NCBI GenBank assembly: GCA_963696505.1
Contig: CAVOKN010000010.1
Location: forward strand, 1-64,000
Length of the DNA: 64,000 nucleotides
Source: CAVOKN01 sp963696505
GTDB lineage: Bacteria; Pseudomonadota; Gammaproteobacteria; Burkholderiales; Rhodocyclaceae
Reading direction: 5' to 3'
Shown: positions 27,008 to 33,913 of the stretch, piece by piece
How the letters are laid out: each line of letters begins with the position of its first letter
Position numbering within the stretch: position 1 is the stretch's first letter
The notes under the pieces: model-generated
Seen by the model: the letters and a program-made list of their open reading frames with translations, nothing else
What the model was told of the DNA's origin: nothing
Databases searched by the model: none
Program-made: the position numbers and the translations under genes

Positions 27008-27382
27008 ATGCAGAGCGAGTACAAGAAGATCGACATCCCAATAGTCAGCGTTCAGGACACGGCGCTGGAATCCTGTTCCGCCGCGGAGCCCTTCGCCCTC
27101 ATGGTGCTGGGCGACTCGATGCTGCCGGAATTCGAGGAAGGCGAGGTCATCGTCATCGAGCCGGAGGGCCTCGCCCACGACGGCTCCTACGTGCTTGCCT
27201 TTCACGACGAGGAATACATCTTCCGCCAGTTGGTGAAGCGCGATGCCGGCTGGGCGCTGCACGCGCTCAACCCGGCTTACCCCGACACACCGATCGGCGA
27301 CCTGTCGCCGGTCAAGGGCGTCATCATCCAGAAGCAGCAGCGCGGTGGGCGCCGCGCCACGCGCAAGCGCTATGTCGAATGA
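27008..27382 (+). CDS. S24 (LexA-fold) protein without DNA-binding domain, catalytic Lys replaced
   Basis: A 124-residue protein consisting only of the LexA/UmuD-type S24 domain. The nucleophile motif is present as S37 in LGDSMLPEFEEGEVIVIEP. The partner lysine of LexA (in VKRL) falls on R73 in YIFRQL at nearly the same spacing (36 against 37 residues), so self-cleavage is doubtful. There is no helix-turn-helix. K77, four residues on, could substitute if the alignment slips. It is probably a regulatory or scaffold member of the MoxR cluster. GGAG at seven bases before ATG 27008 supports the start. Confidence 0.8.
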   Translation: MQSEYKKIDIPIVSVQDTALESCSAAEPFALMVLGDSMLPEFEEGEVIVIEPEGLAHDGSYVLAFHDEEYIFRQLVKRDAGWALHALNPAYPDTPIGDLSPVKGVIIQKQQRGGRRATRKRYVE

Positions 27383-27449
27383 CGCAGGCTGCGCATGGCG
27401 CACCCTGCGACGGTCCGCCTCGACCGATAACCATTACCCGGAGAACGCC

Positions 27450-27677
27450 ATGCCCTACTACATCTACAACGTCCACCCGCCGCTGCGCCGCCTGGAGAAG
27501 GTCGAGGCCCATGACAGCTTCAAGGCCGCCTCGGACCGCGCCAAGCAGTTACGGCGCGAAATCCCGGCGGGCCAGGCCTACCTTGTAAAGGTCATCTACG
27601 CCGACAACGAACTCCAGGCCGAGGACTTGCTGTCCCAGGTGCGGGAGAAGGAGCCACTGACCGGGGACGACTGGTAA
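27450..27677 (+). CDS. conserved small hypothetical protein, 75 aa
   Basis: It starts MPYYIYNVHPPLRRLEKVEA and appears to form strands followed by a helix (SFKAASDRAKQLRREI) and another strand (AYLVKVIYADNEL). It resembles small proteins found next to DsrS-like genes in betaproteobacteria, but I know no function. CCGGAGAACGCC precedes ATG 27450. Its stop lies two bases before the GTG start of the next gene, so the two are translationally linked. Confidence 0.7.
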   Translation: MPYYIYNVHPPLRRLEKVEAHDSFKAASDRAKQLRREIPAGQAYLVKVIYADNELQAEDLLSQVREKEPLTGDDW

Positions 27678-27679
27678 GC

Positions 27680-28123
27680 GTGGACCACGACAGCTTCCGC
27701 GATGCGCGGCGGGTGCTGAACCCCCGCCCCTGCCCTTTCGAGCGCGCCATCCTCGCCCGCTGCTGCGGCTGTTCGGCCTCGAAGCGGCTCAGCATCTCGG
27801 AGCGGGAGACCATCGCCTGCAGCGATTCCGCGGCCCAGCAGGGCTGCGAAAGCCTGCGCAGTGCCCTGAGCCAGAACTCCCTGTTCGCCCTCAAGATCGC
27901 CCCCGGCACCCCGGTGCCCCATGCCAAGGAAATGAAGGTGATCTGCGGTGGCCTCCTCGGCCTGCAGCGCGTCACGGCGGACGAGACCGAGGACCGTGGC
28001 GAGGTGGCCGACGTGCGCGCCCTGGTGCAGGCGGCGCGGCAGCGATTCGGCGCCCTGGACGCGCTACCCTATTCCGTCATCATGACGTCGGTGGCGGCGT
28101 TCGAGGTGCGCCGGCGGCGCTGA
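27680..28123 (+). CDS. cysteine-rich hypothetical protein, 147 aa
   Basis: Starting at GTG 27680, this protein has an N-terminal cluster of cysteines: PCPFERAILARCCGCSAS, then IACSDSAAQQGC, seven or more in the first 60 residues, and another in VICGG. The arrangement suggests a zinc or iron-sulfur site. The rest is helical with no membrane segment. I do not recognise the family by name. Because it shares a cluster with a MoxR/VWA pair, which often matures metal-containing clients, it is a plausible metalloprotein client (inference). Confidence 0.65.
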   Translation: MDHDSFRDARRVLNPRPCPFERAILARCCGCSASKRLSISERETIACSDSAAQQGCESLRSALSQNSLFALKIAPGTPVPHAKEMKVICGGLLGLQRVTADETEDRGEVADVRALVQAARQRFGALDALPYSVIMTSVAAFEVRRRR

Positions 28124-28178
28124 ACCCGGCGCTGCTTTGTCTGTCACAGCCGAAACGGCATCCCGAGGGAGGACAAAC

Positions 28179-29231
28179 ATGCTCGATCTCCACAGGCTGG
28201 TGGACGCGGTGCAGCGCAACTGCGACATCTCCGACGCCCGCCATGCCCGCGAAATGACAATGTGCACCTATCTGCTGGAGATGCGCGAGTTCTATCGCTG
28301 GGAGCACGACATCCCGCTGGACCAGCCGCCGCCAAGGGATGACCTGGGCGCCTGGCTGACCCAGCGCGAGGCGCGCTGGGGTGCGGTGGAGGACGAGGAC
28401 TTCGCCCCGCTGCCCCTGGACGGACGACACATCGACCCCTTCGACATCGAAGCCGTCAATCGCGCCCTTGTCCCCCACGGGCTGGCCTACGGCGCCGGCT
28501 ACGGCCGCTTCCACAAGCCCCACTTCTTCCTCGGCGAGCTGCTGCGGCGCGAGACACGCGACGGCTTCGAGGTGCTGGTGAGCGGCTGCGAGTACGCCCG
28601 CGACATCACCGCAGTGCCCGCCGCATACCAGAACGGCGCCATCTACGTGCGCCAGGACGCGCTGCGGCGCTGGCTGTGGGAGAAGGTCGAACTATGGAGC
28701 GTGAAGCACGCCGACGGGGCGCTGAAGTCGGCACTGGACTGCTACGGCTACGCGGGCGACCCTATCGCCGCCCTCCAGCGCCTGACTTTCGCCGAATCCG
28801 AGTCGGTGATCCTGCACGAGGTGGGCGAGGGCCTCGCCGAGCGGCTGCTCGGGCCGGAATGGAAGGACATGCTCGCATCTTTGACGCGCAAGCGGCCCGA
28901 AATCCTCGCGCGCGCGGTGCGCGACAACCTCGCCGACTGCCTGTCCACCTTGCCTGGCCTCGTCGAGCGCAACGCCGCCTGCTCGCTGCATTTCTATTTC
29001 GCCAACTTCGAGGGCATGCGCCGCAGCCTGTTCCCGCAGTTGATCGAGGCCTACCGTCGCCGGCGCGACACCGGCAGCAGTGCGCCGCTGCTCGACGCCG
29101 CCCGCGCCGGCATCGCCCACTGGTCGGCCGTGGCTTCGCGGTTGATCGACATCCATCGCGACGAACCCGGCAGGGCCGACGCCCGGATCGAGTCACTGAT
29201 GGAGGCCGGGCAGCCAGGCCTCGCCCTCTGA
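28179..29231 (+). CDS. Sfum_1244-like protein of unknown function, 350 aa
   Basis: A 350-residue soluble protein with N-terminal motif VQRNCDISDARHAREMTMCTYLL, which I associate with an uncharacterised family sometimes named Sfum_1244. The second half contains LHEVGEGLAERLLG; HEVGE resembles a metal-binding helix but is not a full HExxH motif. Conserved cysteines sit at CDISD, MCTYL and SGCEYA. GAGGGAGGACAAAC before ATG 28179 is a strong binding site. It closes the 23.1-29.2 kb cluster; the next gene is on the other strand. Confidence 0.65.
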   Translation: MLDLHRLVDAVQRNCDISDARHAREMTMCTYLLEMREFYRWEHDIPLDQPPPRDDLGAWLTQREARWGAVEDEDFAPLPLDGRHIDPFDIEAVNRALVPHGLAYGAGYGRFHKPHFFLGELLRRETRDGFEVLVSGCEYARDITAVPAAYQNGAIYVRQDALRRWLWEKVELWSVKHADGALKSALDCYGYAGDPIAALQRLTFAESESVILHEVGEGLAERLLGPEWKDMLASLTRKRPEILARAVRDNLADCLSTLPGLVERNAACSLHFYFANFEGMRRSLFPQLIEAYRRRRDTGSSAPLLDAARAGIAHWSAVASRLIDIHRDEPGRADARIESLMEAGQPGLAL

Positions 29232-29280
29232 CTGGCGACGCGGGCCAGCGCCAGTCGCCCGCCCTCCGGAACGGCCGGGA

Positions 29281-30057
29281 TCACTGCCCGCCGTCAAGCG
29301 TCATCGAGATGGCGAGGGCTCCGCCGCTGTCGCGCAGTTCGAGCCGGTTTGCCTCCCTGCGCTGGGTGGCAACCGATTCCAGCGCCTTGAGGAAAGCCTG
29401 CTCCTGATGCATCAGTTTGTCGTTCGCGCACATCATGCGCGTGGCGGCAGGCGCCTGGAACCGCAGGCGCGAACCGTCGTCCTCGTAGCGCGCCGTGTAC
29501 CGGTTGCATCCCGCCGAGCCGCCCGCCTGGCCTTCGGCGGTGAAAGCCATCGTCACCGTCGAATCGCCGAGCACGCTGACCACGGCCTGCTTGCCGTTAT
29601 TGATTCCCGTCACGCGCCACGCGGTGCCCGCCAAAGCCTGGCTCTGCGGCGCGAAGACGGCGAGCGGCGAACCGTCGCCCGCCATGAGTTCCAGACGCCC
29701 CCCGGCGACGCGGAACGCTTTCGCGCCGCCAAGAGCCGCCATGAAGGCGTCGGCCTGCGCAGTGACGTCGGGTGGGCAGGCCATTCGAGTTGAAACGCCG
29801 CGCGCGGAAACCTCGATCGACGATCCCTTCACCGTCACCGGCACGCCGTAGCGATTGCAGCCGTCGCTGCCCTGGGCATCGCCGCCCTCGAAGCGCAGGG
29901 TCACGGCCTGGCCCCCCACCAGGGTGCGCCCGGGCAAGGTGGCCAGCACCCAGGCGGTGCCCTCTAGAACCGTCGGCTCGGAGGCGGACGGGGCCGCGCA
30001 AGCGCCAAACAGGGGAATTGCGAGCAGACCGATCAAAGAGGGAAACGATGTTCGCAT
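29281..30057 (-). CDS. lipoprotein with two META (HslJ-like) domains
   Basis: A 258-residue outer-membrane or periplasmic lipoprotein. The signal sequence ends in a lipobox (LFGAC, cysteine at about residue 20). Two META domains follow, each with the pattern L-x-G-T-x-W near its start (LEGTAWVLATL, LAGTAWRVTGI) and the GSDGCNRY / GSAGCNRY and RMACPPD / RMMCAND motifs. META domains occur in the heat-inducible HslJ lipoprotein and are linked to envelope stress and novobiocin resistance. The start at ATG 30057 gives a normal signal peptide. It is convergent with the 28179 gene. Confidence 0.85.
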   Translation of the reverse strand: MRTSFPSLIGLLAIPLFGACAAPSASEPTVLEGTAWVLATLPGRTLVGGQAVTLRFEGGDAQGSDGCNRYGVPVTVKGSSIEVSARGVSTRMACPPDVTAQADAFMAALGGAKAFRVAGGRLELMAGDGSPLAVFAPQSQALAGTAWRVTGINNGKQAVVSVLGDSTVTMAFTAEGQAGGSAGCNRYTARYEDDGSRLRFQAPAATRMMCANDKLMHQEQAFLKALESVATQRREANRLELRDSGGALAISMTLDGGQ

Positions 30058-30119
30058 CGGTTGGCGTCCGGGTTTACGAGGGTAAGCGGCGGTGCGTGGC
30101 AGCGGCTGCCCGGTTCTCC

Positions 30120-30395
30120 TCATGCCGCATCCGATTCCGGGCTGGGCTCGCGCTTGGGGCCGGGCTTGCGACCGCGCGAAGGCGGCGGCATGTTGCAGGC
30201 CAGCCGGCAGCTCACGCCCTCGACCGCCCGTCCATCGACGTAACGTGTCACCTTGCAGCAGATCACTTTCCCCGCCGAGCTTAGTTGCGCCACGTCCTGT
30301 GTCACCAGTGCCACCGGCACCTGCAAGGCCTCGGCGATCTCCGCCTCGAGTCGCTCGCCATTGGCTTTCAGGAAATCTAGAATCGATGCGTTCAT
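30120..30395 (-). CDS. small winged-helix-like protein, 91 aa
   Basis: The N-terminal 50 residues (SILDFLKANGERLEAEIAEAL... VTQDVAQLSSAGKVICCKV) look like a winged-helix DNA-binding domain of the FeoC/DprA-tail type. A short cysteine-containing tail follows (CRLACNMP), then a basic Pro/Arg/Lys-rich end (SRGRKPGPKREP). It may be a small transcription factor, possibly metal- or redox-responsive because of the paired cysteines at ICCK and the two in CRLAC. It lies 62 bases upstream of the META lipoprotein on the same strand. Confidence 0.6.
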   Translation of the reverse strand: MNASILDFLKANGERLEAEIAEALQVPVALVTQDVAQLSSAGKVICCKVTRYVDGRAVEGVSCRLACNMPPPSRGRKPGPKREPSPESDAA

Positions 30396-30509
30396 CCGGG
30401 TCCAGTGCTGGCTTTAAGGTCGCCGAGTATGCGTTAGTGTGCGCGAGTGGCCTCCGCTACGCAAACTCCGTCGTCGACTCGCACTGCGAGCAAGGCTGCA
30501 CGCGTCAAC

Positions 30510-30543
30510 GCACTCGGGCCGGAACAGAGTCCGGCCCGAGTGC
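30510..30543 (-). terminator. strong hairpin downstream of the TPR gene
   Basis: Perfect 14-base arms, GCACTCGGGCCGGA and TCCGGCCCGAGTGC, flank the six-base loop ACAGAG, 36 bases beyond the stop of the TPR gene. No run of T follows on the minus strand, so it is terminator-like rather than a clear intrinsic terminator. Confidence 0.6.
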
Positions 30544-30579
30544 GGCGGTCAGATCGGCCGGGCAGGCCGATAGCCTGTA

Positions 30580-31203
30580 TCAGCCTTGCTGTGCGGGCGC
30601 GGGAACTGGCGGCGCCGCCTGGGGTTGCGCCCCGGACGGCATGCCCATCTGTGCATCCATTTGCCGCGACTGCAGTTCGAACATCCGGTCCTGCAACTGG
30701 CTGGCCAGCATCGGATTGTTCTGGATGATGACCGGCAACAGCGCCTCGGCGACTTCCGGCCTGTTCTGGTCGATCGCCTTGTTGGCGGCATCGAAATAGC
30801 TCTGCGTGGCTTGCGCGATCCAGCCGGTGGCGTACAGCACATTGCCCAGCTCACCCATGGCGTTGATGTCCTCGGGATTCTTCGCCAGCGCCTCGCGGTA
30901 ACCATTCACGGCCCCTTGCACGTCGCCGCTTGCGAAAGCCTGGCGCGCCTGCGTCAGCGCATCGGGGGATTTCGTGTCGGTGGTGGCCGAAGCCGGCATG
31001 ACGGCGCTCAAAACTTCCTTCGCCTTGTCCGTGCCGGCCTTGAACCAATGCTGCGTATAGCCGAAGGCAAGAACGATCGCGACGATCAGTGCGAGCGTCG
31101 CATACATCGCCCATCTCGGGATGCGCTTGAAGAGCGATCGCTTTTCGGTGACCGGCGCCTCCGGCCGTTGCGCTGCCGCTTGCGGTTCCATGACGTTATC
31201 CAT
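30580..31203 (-). CDS. membrane-anchored TPR protein
   Basis: A 207-residue protein with a basic cytoplasmic N-terminus (SLFKRIPRW), one membrane helix at about residues 33-48 (MYATLALIVAIVLAFG) and an outside domain of tetratricopeptide-like helices (LTQARQAFASGDVQGAVNGYREALAKNPEDINAMGEL is the clearest repeat, about residues 82-118). A Gln/Met/Pro-rich tail follows. TPR domains mediate protein contacts; the partner is unknown. It precedes the Gly/Tyr-rich protein gene on the same strand, with a terminator after the latter, so the two are separately regulated or only weakly linked. Confidence 0.72.
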   Translation of the reverse strand: MDNVMEPQAAAQRPEAPVTEKRSLFKRIPRWAMYATLALIVAIVLAFGYTQHWFKAGTDKAKEVLSAVMPASATTDTKSPDALTQARQAFASGDVQGAVNGYREALAKNPEDINAMGELGNVLYATGWIAQATQSYFDAANKAIDQNRPEVAEALLPVIIQNNPMLASQLQDRMFELQSRQMDAQMGMPSGAQPQAAPPVPAPAQQG

Positions 31204-31251
31204 TGCTTGTCCCTTCCAGAGTATGTCGGTTGCAGGTTTCGGGCACGATCC

Positions 31252-31286
31252 GGAAAAACATGCCGGGCAGCAAAGTGCCCGGCATG
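31252..31286 (-). terminator. intrinsic terminator after the Gly/Tyr-rich protein gene
   Basis: Arms CATGCCGGGCA and TGCCCGGCATG (31259-31269 and 31276-31286) with a six-base loop are followed on the minus strand by TTTTT. It lies 20 bases beyond the stop at 31307. This is a textbook rho-independent terminator and implies strong expression of the gene before it. Confidence 0.85.
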
Positions 31287-31306
31287 CTCTTCAGGCGTCT
31301 AGCGGC

Positions 31307-31654
31307 TTACCACCCGCCATTGTTCCAGCGGTTGTTGCCCCATCCGTTGCCGGACCCGCCCATGTCGCCACCGAAACTGAAGTTGCCGCTGGCGCGACCG
31401 GAACCACGGCCATAACCGCGACCGTAGCCGTCGCCATGGCCATAGCCGGGGCCGTAGTAGCCGGGGCCGGGGCCATAGCCATAACCCGGGCCGGGGCCAT
31501 AACCATATCCCGGGCCGGGGCCGTAGCCGGGTCCCGGACCGTAGGGAACTGCCGGCGCGACCTGGTTGCCGGCCTGCGGTGCGGGCTGGGCCAGTGCCAG
31601 CGTGCTGGAAGCCAGAACGATTGCTGCGATCAAAGTTTTGCTGACGATGCTCAT
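31307..31654 (-). CDS. secreted Gly/Tyr/Pro-rich protein, sulfur-globule-like
   Basis: A 115-residue exported protein. A signal peptide (SIVSKTLIAAIVLASSTLALA) precedes a low-complexity body built on GYGPGPGYG units, then an Asn/Gly/Trp-rich end (GGSGNGWGNNRWNN). The composition and the FSFGGDMGGSGNGWG segment resemble sulfur globule envelope proteins, which coat periplasmic sulfur deposits in sulfur oxidisers. GGAGAGATCC precedes ATG 31654, and a strong terminator follows, suggesting high expression. Other Gly/Tyr-rich envelope or silk-like proteins would look similar, so the role is tentative. Confidence 0.6.
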   Translation of the reverse strand: MSIVSKTLIAAIVLASSTLALAQPAPQAGNQVAPAVPYGPGPGYGPGPGYGYGPGPGYGYGPGPGYYGPGYGHGDGYGRGYGRGSGRASGNFSFGGDMGGSGNGWGNNRWNNGGW

Positions 31655-32266
31655 GGATCTCTCCTCTGCGTGTATGAGAAAGGCGACGTCCGTTTCCGGG
31701 ATAACCATCGCGGGCGCTAACTCCCCGCCTGTTGCCCGACCGGGCGACACAGAGGGACCGTTGACACTGACCTGCCTCGCACCAAGCGGACTAATGTATT
31801 AGCGAACTCTAATATACAGCAATTGAGGGAGCGGACTTCCGAATCGACTGATGACCCCATTCGCGGACCTGATTGTGGGCCTGATTGTGGGCCTGATTGG
31901 CACACTGCGCGGCTAAACGATAGCGGCAGAGGGCGCTGTCCAGCGGAACCAGCCCCTCGCCGAGCAGGCGATCCTTCAGGTCGCCGCTCTGCTGTCCGAC
32001 GCTGGCGACAGCGTCGGACAGCGAACATGTCGCACCTCGATTACGTCGATCAATCCGGCAATGGCGGTCGGTCGCCAGGCGCGCGGCGCCCCGCAGGCGG
32101 AGTCTGGATCGCCATGCCTCGTGCCAGCGACGGGATCCTGACAGCACGTGCATCGCCAAGCGGACCGAACTCCGGCCTACGCTTTGGCCGGCTTTGCGGA
32201 GGAAGTTCTGCTGGAGTCCGATCGTCGGCTCGCCGATCCCGTCGCCTCCACACCCGGGGAGGAAGG
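31655..32266. other. 612-base stretch without a supported gene; repeats and a long hairpin
   Basis: Open frames here have no family character and no good start sites. Two structures stand out: a 12-base unit CCTGATTGTGGG repeated 2.7 times at 31868-31900, and a 32-base inverted repeat with perfect 13-base arms (GCTGTCCGACGCT / AGCGTCGGACAGC) at 31991-32022. Base use is less GC-rich near 31780-31850. The stretch probably holds the promoter of the Gly/Tyr-rich gene at its left end and otherwise looks like decayed or mobile-derived DNA. Confidence 0.6.
31991..32022. repeat. 13-bp perfect inverted repeat, 6-base loop
   Basis: Arms GCTGTCCGACGCT and AGCGTCGGACAGC flank GGCGAC. No T-run follows on either strand and no gene ends nearby, so it does not look like an ordinary terminator. 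It may be a remnant of a mobile element end or a recombination site. Confidence 0.6.
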
Positions 32267-32611
32267 CTAGTGCTTCACCGCCTTGACATCACCGGGAGCG
32301 CGCAGCCCAAGGGTATAGCCCATGGATACGTGATGGAAGCGCCACACCGTTCGGTCGGCGTGGATCGCGATGCCGAACGGGATCGTCTGGCCGGGAGCGA
32401 ATTCGAGGTCGCCGTCGGCATTCTTGCCGGCCAGCTTGCGGACGCAGGTGACAACGTAGCTGCCGTCCGTGAGTTCGCCTTCCGCCTTGATCAGGGCCTT
32501 GCCACCCTTGTTCACCCGTTCGCTGGTGACGTGGCCATCGCTCCCGGTCAACGACAGTCCGGCTGCGATCCAAGCCGGTACAAGTGCCCGACCCGCTTGT
32601 CCGGCACTCAC
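32267..32611 (-). pseudogene. C-terminal fragment of an ethylbenzene-dehydrogenase-type cytochrome
   Basis: About 114 residues resemble the last third of the intact cytochrome at 13513-14499. Both share the pattern of a V-R/K-R-K-L-A strand, a PGQTIPFGIAIHAD / PGRQYSIGFAIHDE segment, an H-H-V-S-x-G-Y motif and the ending LGL-x-(A/S)PG. Here they read VTCVRKLAGKNADG, PFGIAIHADRTVWRFHHVSMGYTLGLRAPG. The haem-binding N-terminal part and signal peptide are missing and no start with a binding site is seen. It is best explained as a degraded paralogue next to the Gly/Tyr-rich gene. Confidence 0.7.
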
Positions 32612-32686
32612 TGGTGATGATCACCGGAAGACTGGAACATTCCCCCAGCCCAATCAGTTCTGCATCCATTATTCAACCGAGAAGCC

Positions 32687-32908
32687 ATGAACGCCCGGAA
32701 TCGTGTCCGCGAGCTTGCCCATGCCGAGCCGACAAATGCCCACTCCGAGGTGTTTCGCGAATTGCTGAAGTCAATGGAGGGCGGAGGGGCAGTCTGTCTG
32801 GCAAGACTTACGACCTCGACTACCGCGAGTTCCAACTCGCTGTCGGCGCCATCAAGAACTGGCGTCTGCACCACTTTGAGCGCGTCCACCCAATGATGGA
32901 TAGCTGAT
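32687..32908 (+). pseudogene. small hypothetical protein, apparently frameshifted
   Basis: From ATG 32687 the frame reads MNARNRVRELAHAEPTNAHS and EVFRELLKSMEGG; at the G-rich run near 32778-32790 the sensible reading passes to another frame, giving GSLSGKTYDLDYREFQLAVG and ending HFERVHPMMDS at 32905-32907. Joined, it is about 74 residues, mostly helical. Each half alone ends in unlikely sequence. It may be a true decayed gene, since it adjoins a cytochrome fragment, or a base error in GGAGGGGC. Function unknown. Confidence 0.4.
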
Positions 32909-33082
32909 CGGCCAAGCGTCGCGCACGAAGTCCGCGCCAGTCGGCGGCACGGCATGTGCGCAGGAATCCGGGCGCATGACGGGCGCCCTTGGCGTGTGTT
33001 GCCGCCGCGCGAACAAGGCGGCATCCGGCCCATAGCGCCGTTGTTCATATTCCCGCAATCTGGCACTGCCAGCATCGGGCCC

Positions 33083-33862
33083 GTGCCGCCCGTTAGAACC
33101 ATCTTCCTCTCCGACATCCACCTGGGAACGCGCGCCTGCCAGGCGGATCGTCTGCTCGAATTTCTGCGCGAGCATCCGGCCGAAAAGCTGTTCCTCATAG
33201 GCGACATCGTCGATTTCTGGGCGATGAGTCGCGGCATTCACTGGACCACCGCGCAGAACACCGTGGTGCAGAAGCTGCTGCGCCGCGCACGGCACGGTGA
33301 GGAGGTGGTGTTCATTCCCGGCAACCACGACGAGGCGCTGCGGGATTACTGCGGTAGCGTGTTCGGCGACATCCGCCTCGAACTCGAATGGGTGCACACG
33401 ACGGCCGACGGCCGCCGCTTCCTCCTGGTGCACGGGGACGAATTCGATCAGGTGACCCGCTATCACCGCTGGGTGGCGGTGCTGGGCGATGTCGCCTACA
33501 ACCTGCTGGTGCACATCAACCACTGGCTGTCGTGGGTACGCCGCCGTGTGGGGCGCCCCGGCTACTGGTCGCTCGCCGGATATGCCAAACGTAAGGTGAA
33601 ACGCGCGCTGCAGTTCGTCTTCGACTTCGAGTTCTCGGTCACGGCGGCCGCGCGGCAACGCGGCTTCGACGGCGTGATTTGCGGCCACATCCATTACGCC
33701 CGAATCGCGCAAGTGGAAGGCACGACCTACGTGAACTGCGGTGACTGGGTGGATTCCTGTACGGCCATCGTCGAGCATCGCGACGGCAGGCTGGAATTGA
33801 TGCGCTGGACCGAGACTATGGCGCAGACTTCCGAGATCTCCGAGCTCAGAGCGGCGGCCTGA
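33083..33862 (+). CDS. LpxH-like metallophosphoesterase
   Basis: A 259-residue calcineurin-like phosphoesterase of the UDP-2,3-diacylglucosamine pyrophosphatase type. The metal-binding motifs are all present: LSDIHLG, GDIVDFW, PGNHDEAL, VHGDEFD and GHIHYARI. Members cleave UDP-diacylglucosamine in lipid A synthesis or related lipid pyrophosphates; SDIH in place of SDLH and the YNLLVHINHWLSWVRRR helix mark it as a homologue rather than LpxH itself. GTG 33083 (PPVRTIFLSDIHLG) is preferred; longer in-frame starts, up to ATG 32954, add unconserved sequence. It is convergent with a GT4 glycosyltransferase, a likely partner in envelope lipid synthesis. Confidence 0.8.
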   Translation: MPPVRTIFLSDIHLGTRACQADRLLEFLREHPAEKLFLIGDIVDFWAMSRGIHWTTAQNTVVQKLLRRARHGEEVVFIPGNHDEALRDYCGSVFGDIRLELEWVHTTADGRRFLLVHGDEFDQVTRYHRWVAVLGDVAYNLLVHINHWLSWVRRRVGRPGYWSLAGYAKRKVKRALQFVFDFEFSVTAAARQRGFDGVICGHIHYARIAQVEGTTYVNCGDWVDSCTAIVEHRDGRLELMRWTETMAQTSEISELRAAA

Positions 33863-33913
33863 GGCGTCCATTCAGCCCAGGGATGGAAGGGCGCCGCTTC
33901 GCCGCGACTGACT

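Noticed and set aside
30510..30543. Hairpin as an IS end or attachment site
   Set aside because: Its place just after the TPR gene stop fits a terminator better, and no recombinase is nearby.
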